From assembly GCA_049653045.1 (NCBI GenBank), contig JBASFN010000047.1, positions 1 to 30,472 on the forward strand: 30,472 nt of DNA, in the 5' to 3' direction. The DNA is from UBA7657 sp049653045 (lineage in GTDB: Bacteria > Pseudomonadota > Alphaproteobacteria > Micavibrionales > Micavibrionaceae). Below, piece after piece: positions 30,455 to 30,472 of the stretch. The notes below the pieces were generated by a model that was given only the letters and a program-made list of their open reading frames with translations, did no database searches and was not told the origin of the DNA. Positions within the stretch are counted from its first letter, which is position 1. Each line of letters begins with the position of its first letter. Made by a program: the position numbers and the translations under genes.

Positions 30455-30472
30455 TATCTCAATATTGAACAC

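Overview
The window reads as a chromosomal segment of an alphaproteobacterium. The evidence is a split ATP synthase locus (F1 genes atpH-A-G-D-C with no F0 genes beside them), an xerC/DUF484 pair near priA, and an FNR-type control region joined to a complete ccoNOQP-ccoGHIS (fixNOQP-fixGHIS) cbb3 oxidase cluster. No tRNA, rRNA, insertion sequence or CRISPR array was seen. I cannot name the genus from sequence reading alone.

Layout. 1-1137: an AT-rich stretch of very small ORFs (63, 9, 64 and 30 codons) with good Shine-Dalgarno sequences. Two of them are followed by the same 31-nt covarying hairpin, and the last by a strong terminator. 1138-3621 (minus): xerC, a DUF484 gene, a structured 106-bp inverted-repeat element, and a transaldolase/FSA-like gene. 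3698-7630 (plus): a DAAO-like FAD oxidase, priA and a TraX-family membrane protein. 7627-9060 (minus): a membrane-anchored spermidine-synthase-like protein. 9254-15364 (plus): atpHAGDC, interrupted by a secreted PAP2 phosphatase gene (between atpG and atpD) and a small lipoprotein gene (between atpD and atpC, just after a REP-like palindromic element). 15457-16089: an OmpW-like porin with its own FNR box. 16144-17502 (minus): anaerobic hemN. 17560-18309: a Crp/Fnr regulator. 18408-25908: the cbb3 oxidase and its assembly genes, mostly linked by stop/start overlaps. 25909-30418 (minus): a MoeB/ThiF-rhodanese fusion and a trifunctional LplT-PlsC-acyl-CoA/ACP synthetase fusion.

How the genes work together. 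The 15.4-25.9 kb block looks like a low-oxygen regulon. FNR-type 14-mers lie upstream of ompW, between hemN and fnr, and upstream of ccoN. At ompW, hemN and ccoN each box sits about 40 bp before a plausible transcription start, the classical class II activator position. The regulator gene inside the block lacks the N-terminal cysteine cluster of E. coli FNR but ends in C-x2-C-x5-C, resembling the C-terminal iron-sulfur ligands of Bacillus FNR. That regulator, and the small-ORF/hairpin array at the left end, are the two things I would look at first.
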